Shown one piece after another: positions 1 to 6,934 of a DNA stretch of 14,025 nucleotides. The DNA lies in contig DATCFU010000183.1 in NCBI GenBank assembly GCA_036509315.1, positions 1 to 14,025 of the forward strand, in the 5' to 3' direction. The number at the start of each line of letters is the position of its first letter. Positions within the stretch are counted from its first letter, which is position 1. Source of the stretch: PALSA-607 sp036509315 (GTDB taxonomy: Bacteria > Actinomycetota > Actinomycetes > Acidothermales > Acidothermaceae). The notes under the pieces are model-generated. The model saw only the letters and a list, made by a program, of their open reading frames with translations, searched no databases and had not been told where the DNA came from. The position numbers and the translations under genes are program-made.

Positions 1-1347
1 TTCGAAGTAGGCACCACCCCACCCACTGGACAGGCTCGCGTCGCAGACCAATACGTCGGCTGGCGCCATCGCCTTCTCGAGTTCGCCGAGCACGCGCTGC
101 GGCGCGATCGGTTCGCCGATACTCGAGCGCTCCGAGTCACGCCGGGTTGACCAACTGCGCCTGTGCAGGCGCACGCTCTCGCGCCACGGCAGCCGCGACA
201 GCGATTCGGCGCCGGTGCTGCGCAGCTTCTCGGACAGTGCCGTGAGCCCCTGACGGGCATCAGCGAGCATCGCCGCCGCCAGCGGGAAAGCACGCCCGAG
301 TTCGAGTGGGTCGATGTCGATCTGCACGACGACCTGGTCCGCGCGCGGCTTTGTCCAGCTGAAAGTCGCGCCACCGCTGGACTTCGCGCCCACCAAGAGC
401 ACGACGTCGGCGTCGTCCATGGCGGCGGTCGCCGACTCGACGCCCATCACGCCGTGTACGCCAACCGCCAGCGGGTGCGTCTCGGCGATCGCACCCTTGC
501 CAGTTAGCGTGGTCGCGACCGCTGCTCCGAGCAGCTCCGCGCACTCCTGCAATACCTGCTCGGCACCCGATGACAGTACGCCGCCGCCGGCGAGGATCAG
601 TGGGCGCTCGGCGGCGCTGAGGGCGCGAGCGACAGCCTCCACGTCAGACACCGAAGGCATGATTCTGAAGGGCGTGACTGCTCCGAATCTCTGGGGCGCT
701 GATCCCGGTGGCTGCTCATGGTCGGGTCGCAACAAGCCCACTAGCTCGGAAGGCAACGGAGCGTCAAGCACGTCTTGTGGCAAGAAGAGCGCGACCGGTC
801 CTGGACGGCCAGTCGTCGCTTCGCGGAAGGCCTGACGCACGAGCGCCGGCATAGTCGGAAGGCTCGGCACTGTCGCGTGCCACTTAGTCACCGGTGCCAG
901 CAGCGCGGCCTGGTCAAGCGCCTGCGACGCGGCGCTGCGGTAGGCGTGGATCGCGAGCCTGACCGGCAGGTCGCTCACCAACGCCACTATCGGGATCGAC
1001 GACCCGAGCGCCTCCGCCAAACCCGAGGGGAGCTTCGCCGCACCGGGCCCGACCGTCGCGTCACAGACGCCGACCCGACCCGTGACCCGCGCGTAGGCGT
1101 CCGCTGCATATGCGGCGCTGCGCTCGTCACGTACAAGCACGTGCTCAATGGTGTCGCCGCGAGATGCGATCCCGTCGTACAGCGCAAGGGTCTGTCCGCC
1201 CGGCAGTCCGAACACGTGGGTAACCCCGTGCTCGATCAGCAATGCGGTGAGAAGTGCACCGCCATGCGACGCGGCCCCGGGATCGTCGGACGTCGTGATC
1301 GGCAGTGCGTCGACTACCACAGCGTCGGGCTCCAACTGTGCGCTCAC
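1..1347 (-). CDS. ThDP-dependent acetolactate synthase-like enzyme (C-terminus outside window)
   Basis: This ORF stays open from a GTG at 1347 to the window edge, giving 449 codons without a stop; the gene continues beyond position 1. It resembles the IlvB/benzoylformate decarboxylase family, which uses thiamine diphosphate to make or break C-C bonds next to a carbonyl. The Pyr domain is visible: HVFGLPGG at about residues 44-51, then RDERSAAYAADAYAR from 73, where E75 is the probable cofactor-activating glutamate, then VGPGAAK from 99. A middle domain follows (LILAGGG, TGKGAI). The ThDP-binding domain has only begun (VCDASLSSGW near 435), so the metal-binding GDG...N motif is not in view. 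GGAAGG lies about 7 nt before the GTG; an ATG two bases upstream is in another frame and stops at once. It is preceded by a LacI-type operator and a TTGACA box. The family is clear; substrate and reaction (lyase, carboligase or decarboxylase) are not. Confidence 0.85.
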   Translation of the reverse strand, partial: MSAQLEPDAVVVDALPITTSDDPGAASHGGALLTALLIEHGVTHVFGLPGGQTLALYDGIASRGDTIEHVLVRDERSAAYAADAYARVTGRVGVCDATVGPGAAKLPSGLAEALGSSIPIVALVSDLPVRLAIHAYRSAASQALDQAALLAPVTKWHATVPSLPTMPALVRQAFREATTGRPGPVALFLPQDVLDAPLPSELVGLLRPDHEQPPGSAPQRFGAVTPFRIMPSVSDVEAVARALSAAERPLILAGGGVLSSGAEQVLQECAELLGAAVATTLTGKGAIAETHPLAVGVHGVMGVESATAAMDDADVVLLVGAKSSGGATFSWTKPRADQVVVQIDIDPLELGRAFPLAAAMLADARQGLTALSEKLRSTGAESLSRLPWRESVRLHRRSWSTRRDSERSSIGEPIAPQRVLGELEKAMAPADVLVCDASLSSGWGGAYFE

Positions 1348-1361
1348 ATCGTCCCTTCCGG

Positions 1362-1375
1362 TGCAATCGTTTGCA
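1362..1375. promoter_or_regulatory. LacI-type operator, site A (upstream of the ThDP enzyme)
   Basis: The top strand reads TGCAATCGTTTGCA; the bottom strand reads TGCAAACGATTGCA. It is a near-perfect inverted repeat (TGCAA/TTGCA around a central CG), typical of LacI/GalR operators, and one of five matching sites in the window. It ends 14 nt before the GTG of the ThDP gene and lies downstream of the lacI stop codon. Confidence 0.85.
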
Positions 1376-1405
1376 CCCTACTGCGTTGTGCGTCGGCATT
1401 GTCAA
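1375..1405 (-). promoter_or_regulatory. Candidate promoter of the ThDP-enzyme gene
   Basis: On the minus strand a perfect TTGACA lies at 1405-1400. A TAGGGT hexamer lies at 1380-1375 with a 19-nt spacer; an alternative AGTAGG at 1382-1377 gives a 17-nt spacer. Either choice puts the transcription start inside or at the edge of operator A. The -35 is good and the -10 is uncertain. Confidence 0.4.
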
Positions 1406-1418
1406 GGCGTTCAGGATG

Positions 1419-2564
1419 TCAGCGTGATTTGCGCGTCAAAATTCGAGGCGCCGCAGTGGAACCACGCACGACCAGGCTGACCGGAACCAGCAGATGGGTC
1501 GGCGGCTGGTCGGGATCTTCGATCAGGCTGATCAGGCACTCCGCAGCGAGTCGGCCGAGGTCGCTCTCGGGGATCGAGATCGTCGTCAACGGTGGCTGAA
1601 GCCGACCAGCAAGCGGCATGTCGTTGAATCCGACAACAGACAGATCGCGCGGACAACGAAGGCCCTGCTCAGTCGCCGCATCAATAACGCCCAGTGCCAG
1701 CAGGTCGTTGCCGGCAACGACCCCAGTGACGTCCGGGCTCTCCCGCAACAGTTGCCGGGCGGCGTGGCAACCGGATACCTCGTCGAACGCGGCGGCTTCG
1801 ACAATGGTGGTACGAAGACCGAACCGGCGCGCGGACTGCGTGAATGCGCGCAGTCGTCGGTCTCCGTTCGAGGTGTACAGCGGGCCGACTACGAGCCCGA
1901 GGTGCTTGTGGCCTAGTTCGTTGAGGTGCGCGACTGCCAGCCGCGATCCTTTGGCGTCGTCAGGGACAACCGAAGAGAAATCTTCTTCGTCGACCGTGCG
2001 GTTGAACAACACAGCGGGCACTTGTCGCTCACGGAGGCGATCCATGATCGGGTCACGCCGCTTGATCATCGCGAGCAACAAGCCGTCGACCTGCGCATCG
2101 ATCATCGCGTCTAGCTGGCTTTGCGCGCGGTCGGAGTCGTTGTTGCTACTCGACAACAACAGCGAGAATCCGGCCTTCGCGAGGGTCTCCTCGGCGCCCC
2201 GAACCGCGGGCGGGAAGAACGGGTTCGTGATGTCAGGCACTACCATGCCGATAGCCATGGATCGGCGGGTCTTCAACGCGCGCGCCATCCCATTGACCCG
2301 GTAGCCAAGTTCGGTGGCAACCCGACGGATCCGCTCGATGGTCTCGCGTTGGACCAGTGTGGCGGTTTCATCATTGAGCGCACGAGATGCCGTCGACGGG
2401 TGTACACCAGCCGCCTCGGCGACATCCTTAAGCCGGGCCGGCGGCCGCCGGACGGGAACGGCTGTCGCAACGGCACGCGCCCGGGTCGACTTGCTGGCCG
2501 TGCGGGTCGACGCCGCGACGGCAACAACCGGTGCGGTGCCCGTCGACTTCTTCCGCGTTGCCAC
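1419..2564 (-). CDS. LacI/GalR-family transcriptional repressor, likely regulator of this cluster
   Basis: A 381-residue protein from the GTG at 2564. It has a classic N-terminal helix-turn-helix (LKDVAEAAGVHPSTASRAL, about residues 45-63), a hinge helix (NGMARALKTRRS, about 91-102), and a periplasmic-binding-protein-like core with MAIGMVVPDITNPFF at about 103-117 and VVGFNDMPLA near the C-terminus. The core normally binds a small-molecule inducer. The frame stays open upstream to about 2771, but that extension runs through operator B and the divergent promoter, so the GTG at 2564 is preferred. No strong Shine-Dalgarno is visible there, and an internal start is possible. About 43 residues rich in Ala, Thr, Arg and Lys precede the HTH, longer than usual. 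Five matching operators in the window point to it as local repressor, perhaps autoregulated through site B. The inducer is unknown. Confidence 0.93.
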   Translation of the reverse strand: MATRKKSTGTAPVVAVAASTRTASKSTRARAVATAVPVRRPPARLKDVAEAAGVHPSTASRALNDETATLVQRETIERIRRVATELGYRVNGMARALKTRRSMAIGMVVPDITNPFFPPAVRGAEETLAKAGFSLLLSSSNNDSDRAQSQLDAMIDAQVDGLLLAMIKRRDPIMDRLRERQVPAVLFNRTVDEEDFSSVVPDDAKGSRLAVAHLNELGHKHLGLVVGPLYTSNGDRRLRAFTQSARRFGLRTTIVEAAAFDEVSGCHAARQLLRESPDVTGVVAGNDLLALGVIDAATEQGLRCPRDLSVVGFNDMPLAGRLQPPLTTISIPESDLGRLAAECLISLIEDPDQPPTHLLVPVSLVVRGSTAAPRILTRKSR

Positions 2565-2637
2565 TCTGCACCCGCATCCGTAGCTGTGAAGTGCCCAAAG
2601 GTTAGCGCAGATGTGGCGAGGCTCACCGTCAGGACCG

Positions 2638-2666
2638 TTGACACCGCAAGTCCCCAGCCGCATCCT
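2638..2666 (+). promoter_or_regulatory. Candidate promoter of the tandem hydrolase operon
   Basis: A perfect TTGACA at 2638-2643 is followed after 17 nt by CATCCT at 2661-2666, a modest -10. The expected start near 2673 lies just upstream of operator B. Confidence 0.4.
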
Positions 2667-2681
2667 GAGACCCACCTGAAA

Positions 2682-2695
2682 TACAACCGATTGCA
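2682..2695. promoter_or_regulatory. LacI-type operator, site B (between lacI and the hydrolases)
   Basis: The top strand reads TACAACCGATTGCA, matching the five-site consensus in 12 of 14 positions. It lies 10 nt before the ATG of the first hydrolase and about 117 nt upstream of the divergent lacI start, so it could control both. Confidence 0.82.
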
Positions 2696-2705
2696 GTGAG
2701 GCGCC

Positions 2706-3788
2706 ATGTCTGCCACAGCCATCCAGCCCAGCATGGTTCCGGACGAGCGAGTGGCGAGCGCCACCGATCACTGGGCGCCGCGTTTCATTGCCAACGGAAC
2801 CGACTACGCCGACTTCGTCTCGACGTTAGCGCGCATCCAGCGGTGGGATCAGTGGTGCGCGGAGTGGAGCCGAACTGGTGAGCGTCACGCAGAGCTAGCC
2901 AGCGAGGCGGAGAGCCGGGGTCAGTTGCTCACGGCCACCGGTGCGTGGCGACGCGCGGGGCTCGCTTTCCACTGGGGAAAGTTCGTCTTTACCGACGATC
3001 TCGTCCAGCAGCGGGCCGCCCACGAACGTACCGTCGCGTGCTTCGCCAAGGCGGCCGCCTCGTTGTCGCCACCAGCTGAGCGCGTCGAGATTCCTTACGA
3101 CGGGCAACTGTTAGCTGGCTATTTGCGGTTGCCTGCCGGCCCTGCACCCTTTCCGGCGGTCATCATGGCGCCAGGGCTCGACTCCGTGAAGGAGGAGCTC
3201 CAACCGACCGCAGAGCTGCTCCTTGATCGAGGCATGGCCACATTGGCAATCGACGGTCCGGGGCAGGGCGAGGCCGAGTACGACCTGCCCATCGAACCGG
3301 CGTACGAGAAGGTCGCTACCGCCGCATTCGACTGGCTGGCCGCGCGTAGTGACATCGACATCGACCGCATCGGCTTCTTCGGTGTGAGCCTTGGCGGCTA
3401 CTACGCCGCCCGGGCGGCGGCCTCCGAACAACGGCTTAAGGCGTGCGTCTCGTTGTGTGGCGCGTATCAGTTCGACCTTGACTGGGACACCTTGCCGCAG
3501 CTCACTCGCGACACTTTCCAGCACCGCGTCGGCGCCTCGTCACCGGAGGATGCCCGCCGGGCAGCAGGGACCCTCACCATGGACGGGCTGGCCAACCAGA
3601 TCGTCAAGCCGTTCCTCGTTGTGAGCGGAGGACGTGACCGGCTCCTGCCACCGCACCACGCCGAGCGCCTCGCCCGCGAGGCACCGGGGGCAGAGCTCGT
3701 CATTTACGACGATGGGAACCACGGCATCACCAACCGCCCCTACGAATCTCGCTCGATGATGGCGGACTGGCTCGCCGACCACCTCTAG
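2706..3788 (+). CDS. Alpha/beta hydrolase, 2,6-dihydropseudooxynicotine hydrolase-like (C-C hydrolase family), copy 1
   Basis: This 360-residue protein has a helical N-terminal region (about 1-125, with HWGKFVFTDD at 89-98) and an alpha/beta-hydrolase domain. Visible elements are the oxyanion-loop region APGLDSVKEE (155-164), DGPGQGEAEYDLP (183-195), the nucleophile elbow GVSLGG with Ser228, Asp311 in GGRDRLLP, and His339 in DDGNHG. The triad spacing and length agree with what I recall for the Arthrobacter nicotinovorans enzyme (Ser217/Asp300/His329), which cleaves a C-C bond next to a ketone; FrsA-like esterases share this architecture. No signal peptide is seen, so it should be cytosolic. 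GAGG lies 4 nt before the ATG. The next gene, a paralogue, begins 14 nt after the stop, so the two are probably one operon under operator B. The natural substrate is unknown. Confidence 0.88.
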   Translation: MSATAIQPSMVPDERVASATDHWAPRFIANGTDYADFVSTLARIQRWDQWCAEWSRTGERHAELASEAESRGQLLTATGAWRRAGLAFHWGKFVFTDDLVQQRAAHERTVACFAKAAASLSPPAERVEIPYDGQLLAGYLRLPAGPAPFPAVIMAPGLDSVKEELQPTAELLLDRGMATLAIDGPGQGEAEYDLPIEPAYEKVATAAFDWLAARSDIDIDRIGFFGVSLGGYYAARAAASEQRLKACVSLCGAYQFDLDWDTLPQLTRDTFQHRVGASSPEDARRAAGTLTMDGLANQIVKPFLVVSGGRDRLLPPHHAERLAREAPGAELVIYDDGNHGITNRPYESRSMMADWLADHL

Positions 3789-3802
3789 AGCGAAGGACGC
3801 CG

Positions 3803-4888
3803 ATGTCGGACGAGGCGATCGAGAGCGCCATCAGCCACTGGGCACCACGCTTCACTACGCAAGGGGTAGACCCGAACGACTTCCGGCGCGTCACAGCTGG
3901 CTTGGACACCTGGGCCGACTGGCTCGATGGATGGTGCGCCAACGGGGACGAGCACGCGGCGCTGGCAAACGAGGCAGAGGCGGCAGGGCATTGGCTCACC
4001 GCCGGTGAGGCATGGCAGCGAGCAACGCTCAGCTACCACTTCTCAAAATTCGTCTGGGTCCTCGACATGGAACGGCACCACCGTGCGACTATGCAGGCGG
4101 TTGCCGCGCGACGGCGAGCCCTTCAATTCCTCGATCCCACGGCTGAACGGCTCGAGTGCCAGCTCGACGGCGAAACTCTGGTGGGCAATCTGCGCCGCCC
4201 GACGAGCCTCGCGAACAGCGGCGGTGCAGGCTCGACCGCCCGGCCTGGTCTTGTCCTCGTATTGCCGGGTCTCGATTCGGCCAAAGAGGAGTTCCACCGA
4301 TGGGAAGATGTGTTCCTGCGCCGAGGCATGGCGACCTTCTCACTTGACGGTCCTGGCCAGGGAGAGTCCGGATACCGGCTGCCACTTCGACCCGACTACG
4401 AGGTCGCGACCTCTGCGGCGATCGACATGCTCTCGGGTCGTGACGACATCGACATGTCGCGTCTAGGGGTCGCTGGAGTCAGCATGGGTGGGTACTACGC
4501 AGCTCGCTCTGCAGCCTTCGACCACCGGATCAAGGCCGCGGTGACCGTTGGCGGTCCCTACGAGTCCGGGAGCCGCTTCGACACGCGACCAGCGATCAGC
4601 CGCGACGCCTTTATGCAGTACTCGCACGCGAAAAGCCCAGAGGAAGCCCGCGAAGTCGCATTGAAGATGACCCTCGAGGGTGCGTTGCCTCAGCTGACCC
4701 AACCGATGTTGGTGATTTTCGGTCGCAAGGACAGGCTGGTCCCTTACGAGCAGGCCGAGCGCGTCGCACGTGAGGCGCCCAATGCGACGCTGGTGATGAT
4801 CGAGGACGGCAACCACGTCTGCAACAACTACCCGTACCTCTACCAGCCGATGGCCGGCGATTGGATGAGCGAGCAGCTGCGAAAGTGA
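3803..4888 (+). CDS. Alpha/beta hydrolase, 2,6-dihydropseudooxynicotine hydrolase-like, copy 2
   Basis: This 361-residue paralogue of the preceding gene has the same layout: opening SHWAPRF (11-17), helical cap (YHFSKFVW, 78-85), PGLDSAKEEF (155-164), DGPGQGESGYRLP (182-194), nucleophile Ser227 in GVSMGG, Asp310 in GRKDRLVP and His338 in EDGNHV. All triad residues are kept, so both copies should be active. The copies differ after the nucleophile strand (GGPYESGSRF at 250-259 here, CGAYQFDLDW at 251-260 in copy 1), a region near the active site, which suggests different substrates or acyl groups. A good Shine-Dalgarno (GAAGGA) precedes the ATG. It converges with the SBP-like gene, 36 nt from stop to stop. 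It could be an ester or amide hydrolase rather than a C-C hydrolase. Confidence 0.88.
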   Translation: MSDEAIESAISHWAPRFTTQGVDPNDFRRVTAGLDTWADWLDGWCANGDEHAALANEAEAAGHWLTAGEAWQRATLSYHFSKFVWVLDMERHHRATMQAVAARRRALQFLDPTAERLECQLDGETLVGNLRRPTSLANSGGAGSTARPGLVLVLPGLDSAKEEFHRWEDVFLRRGMATFSLDGPGQGESGYRLPLRPDYEVATSAAIDMLSGRDDIDMSRLGVAGVSMGGYYAARSAAFDHRIKAAVTVGGPYESGSRFDTRPAISRDAFMQYSHAKSPEEAREVALKMTLEGALPQLTQPMLVIFGRKDRLVPYEQAERVAREAPNATLVMIEDGNHVCNNYPYLYQPMAGDWMSEQLRK

Positions 4889-4924
4889 TTTGCGTTGCGC
4901 GCACTAGAAGAGCGCGCTCTCGGA

Positions 4925-5848
4925 TCAGCCGCGACGCTCGCGGACCAGTCCGGTCTCAATGGCCGCTGCCGCCCTGGGTATAGCTCCGCCGTCAAACCCG
5001 CCGTAAGCCGCTCGAAGCTCGATCACTGTCTGCAGCTCGGCGTCGTCGATCCGACCGTCAACCACGAGACCTTCGGTGGGGCTCACCAGCGTCGCCACCG
5101 CGCGACTTGCGGTCGCCTCGTCGCAAGCCAGCAAGCGTTCAATTCGCGCCGTGACCGAACCCACCGACGCCGGATCAACCACCATCCGCGTAGACGCCAG
5201 CCACGCCTCGGTAAAGCGCTCCATGAGCGTGCTGTATCGGGATACCCACGACTCAATTCCCACCAGGGCACTGCCCAGGTACGGACCGACGGTCGCGACC
5301 GCTCGGGCGACGCGTCCGCACCCCGCATTTTCGGCAACCAGATCGTGTCCTGCGTTGAGCATCGTCAACGAACACACGCCTGCCATCAGAGCGTCACGGC
5401 GCGCTGGGGTGGCTCCGAGCTCAACGATGTCGAGCCCCTGCTTGTCCAACCCGAGACGGTCCACCACGGCATAAGCGGCGTAAGCGAAGCCGGTGGCCGG
5501 CGCATCAACGCCGAGTAGTTCGCGACCATCCGCACCCCAAGATCCGTCGCTGCCGACTTGTGCGGCCATCAAGGAGAGACCAAGTCCCCTGTCGATCCCA
5601 AGCAGAATCTGTGCGTCGATGCAGCTACCGAGCGCATTCGACCCGTTTAGCCTGTAGGCGAGGACGTTGTCCGGACTGGTGACGAGCAGGTCGAGCGCTC
5701 CGCTTGCGAGGTCGCTGAACGCCGAAACCGAGCTGCGTACAGCGCTGATCTCCAGCTTGATTCCCGCAGATTCAAAAAGGCCTGCGTCTGCGCCAACCGC
5801 GCCGACTGCAGACGGGCTGAAGACCCCCAGACGAACGACGTCGACCAT
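4925..5848 (-). CDS. Substrate-binding-protein-like (NMT1/SsuA fold) protein without signal peptide
   Basis: This 307-residue protein resembles the NMT1/THI5-SsuA-TauA group of type 2 periplasmic-binding folds. Visible features are an opening RLGVFSPSAVGAVGADAGLF, VSAFSDLASGALDLLVTSPD (41-60) and ELLGVDAPATGFAYAAYAV (110-128), followed by GATPARRDALMAG (145-157). There is no signal peptide or lipobox: the protein starts directly on the first beta strand. AAGGAG lies just before the ATG, and the frame has no other start codon before an in-frame TAG overlapping operator C at about 5911-5913. No ABC permease or ATPase is in the window. A cytosolic role is therefore likely, as a ligand sensor or as an enzyme on this fold (known examples: 4,5-dihydroxyphthalate decarboxylase, MqnA/MqnD, THI5). 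The THI5 CCCFC signature is absent. The fold is well supported; the function is unknown. Confidence 0.78.
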   Translation of the reverse strand: MVDVVRLGVFSPSAVGAVGADAGLFESAGIKLEISAVRSSVSAFSDLASGALDLLVTSPDNVLAYRLNGSNALGSCIDAQILLGIDRGLGLSLMAAQVGSDGSWGADGRELLGVDAPATGFAYAAYAVVDRLGLDKQGLDIVELGATPARRDALMAGVCSLTMLNAGHDLVAENAGCGRVARAVATVGPYLGSALVGIESWVSRYSTLMERFTEAWLASTRMVVDPASVGSVTARIERLLACDEATASRAVATLVSPTEGLVVDGRIDDAELQTVIELRAAYGGFDGGAIPRAAAAIETGLVRERRG

Positions 5849-5876
5849 AAACGCTCCTTGGCGTCTTCCCCGGGAG

Positions 5877-5905
5877 TTGACAGCCCGTGACCTGGCGATG
5901 AGGAT
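5877..5905 (+). promoter_or_regulatory. Candidate promoter of the first beta-hydroxyacid dehydrogenase
   Basis: A perfect TTGACA at 5877-5882 is followed after 17 nt by GAGGAT at 5900-5905, close to the TAGGAT form seen in actinobacterial promoters. Transcription would start near 5912, inside operator C, so bound repressor should block it. Confidence 0.5.
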
Positions 5906-5909
5906 ACGC

Positions 5910-5923
5910 TACAAACGATTGCA
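5910..5923. promoter_or_regulatory. LacI-type operator, site C (divergent SBP-like / beta-HAD promoter region)
   Basis: The top strand reads TACAAACGATTGCA, 13 of 14 to the consensus. It lies midway between the divergent starts, 61 nt from the SBP-like ATG and 62 nt from the dehydrogenase ATG, so one site can control both genes. Confidence 0.87.
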
Positions 5924-5985
5924 GAAGTAGCCCTGGTGTTGCTGCCCGAGCCTGCCTTACCCCCGACGAACGAGGGACCAATCAC

Positions 5986-6915
5986 ATGAGCTCACCTGCG
6001 CCGGGGTTGACGGTCGGCTGGATCGGGGTCGGCCGAATGGGAGGACCGCTCGCATCAAGACTGGCTGATGCGCAGGTCGACGTCACAGTATGGAACCGAA
6101 CCCGCGCAAAGGCCGAAGCGCTGGGCCACGGCACGAAGGTGGTAGGCGAAATCGCCGACCTGGCCGACCGCGACGTGGTGTTCACCATGGTGTCGAGTTC
6201 CTCCGACCTCGAAGAGGTCGTACGGCAACTGTTGTCTGGCAAGCAGGGTCCCCGTTTTCTGGTGGATTGCTCGACCATCTCGATCGAGGCGTCCGCGCGG
6301 GTCCGGGAAATGACGTCTGCCGGCGGCGTCACTTTCCTCGCGGCACCCGTGAGCGGCAACGGCAAGGTGGTGAAGGCGGGACTGCTCAGCCTTGTCTGCT
6401 CAGGCCCTCGCGTCGCGTACGACGAGCTGTTCCCTCTGCTCGATCGGCTCGGTCGCCATGTGACCTACGTCGGCGAGGGCGAGAAAGCTCGACTGGTCAA
6501 AATCTGCCACAACCTGATGCTCGGTGTAGTCGCGCAGAATCTAGCGGAGATCACGGTGCTCGCCGAGAAGGGCGGCGTGTCGCGTGCTGCCTTCCTTGAG
6601 TTCATGAACAACAGCGTCATGGGTTCGATGTTCACCCGATACAAGACGCCTGCCTTCGTGAACTTGGACTTCACGCCGACGTTCACGCCGGTGCTGCTGC
6701 GCAAGGACCTCGATCTCGGGCTCGCCCTGGGAAACAAGCTCGGTGTGCCGATGCCAGTTGTGGCTGCTGCGCGCGAGCCGGTTCAGGCGACAATCGCGCG
6801 GGGGCATGCAGCTGACGACTTCGGGGTGCTGCTTGTGTTGCAGGCACTGCTGTCGGGGATCGAACTCGTCTCAGAAGATGTCGCGGTGGACGACGGACTG
6901 CACGGAGCAAGCTGA
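5986..6915 (+). CDS. NAD(P)-dependent beta-hydroxyacid dehydrogenase (3-hydroxyisobutyrate dehydrogenase family), copy 1
   Basis: This 309-residue protein belongs to the family that oxidises 3-hydroxyisobutyrate or reduces tartronate semialdehyde. It has the Rossmann motif GVGRMG (14-19), WNRT at 36-39 (the Arg suggests NADP), VDCSTIS (93-99), the substrate loop PVSGNGKVVKAG (121-132), the catalytic Lys172 in VKICHNLML, and the conserved Lys240-Asp241 near the active site. The substrate loop departs from the usual PVSGG..GA..G pattern, so the substrate may not be a standard one. GAGGGA lies 8 nt before the ATG. It is transcribed from the operator C promoter and converges with the aldehyde dehydrogenase (19 nt apart). 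It plausibly handles a hydroxyacid or semialdehyde made by neighbouring enzymes. Confidence 0.92.
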   Translation: MSSPAPGLTVGWIGVGRMGGPLASRLADAQVDVTVWNRTRAKAEALGHGTKVVGEIADLADRDVVFTMVSSSSDLEEVVRQLLSGKQGPRFLVDCSTISIEASARVREMTSAGGVTFLAAPVSGNGKVVKAGLLSLVCSGPRVAYDELFPLLDRLGRHVTYVGEGEKARLVKICHNLMLGVVAQNLAEITVLAEKGGVSRAAFLEFMNNSVMGSMFTRYKTPAFVNLDFTPTFTPVLLRKDLDLGLALGNKLGVPMPVVAAAREPVQATIARGHAADDFGVLLVLQALLSGIELVSEDVAVDDGLHGAS

Positions 6916-6934
6916 GGTGCCAGCCCCAAGAGCG

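Noticed and set aside
775..1599. A 274-codon plus-strand reading frame opposite the ThDP-enzyme gene and the end of lacI.
   Set aside because: Its product is Arg-rich and resembles no family, while the opposite strand encodes recognisable ThDP-enzyme and LacI motifs. It is an antisense shadow frame of GC-rich DNA.
2565..2771. N-terminal extension of the LacI protein to about 450 residues.
   Set aside because: It would run through operator B, the divergent promoter and the start of the hydrolase gene; the GTG at 2564 gives a more usual length.
4889..4924. Hairpin GCGCGC-N9-GCGCGC and the 12-bp palindrome AGAGCGCGCTCT (4909-4920) as a two-way terminator between convergent genes.
   Set aside because: The stem is only 6 bp of alternating GC, and no T-run follows on either strand, so it cannot be called a terminator.
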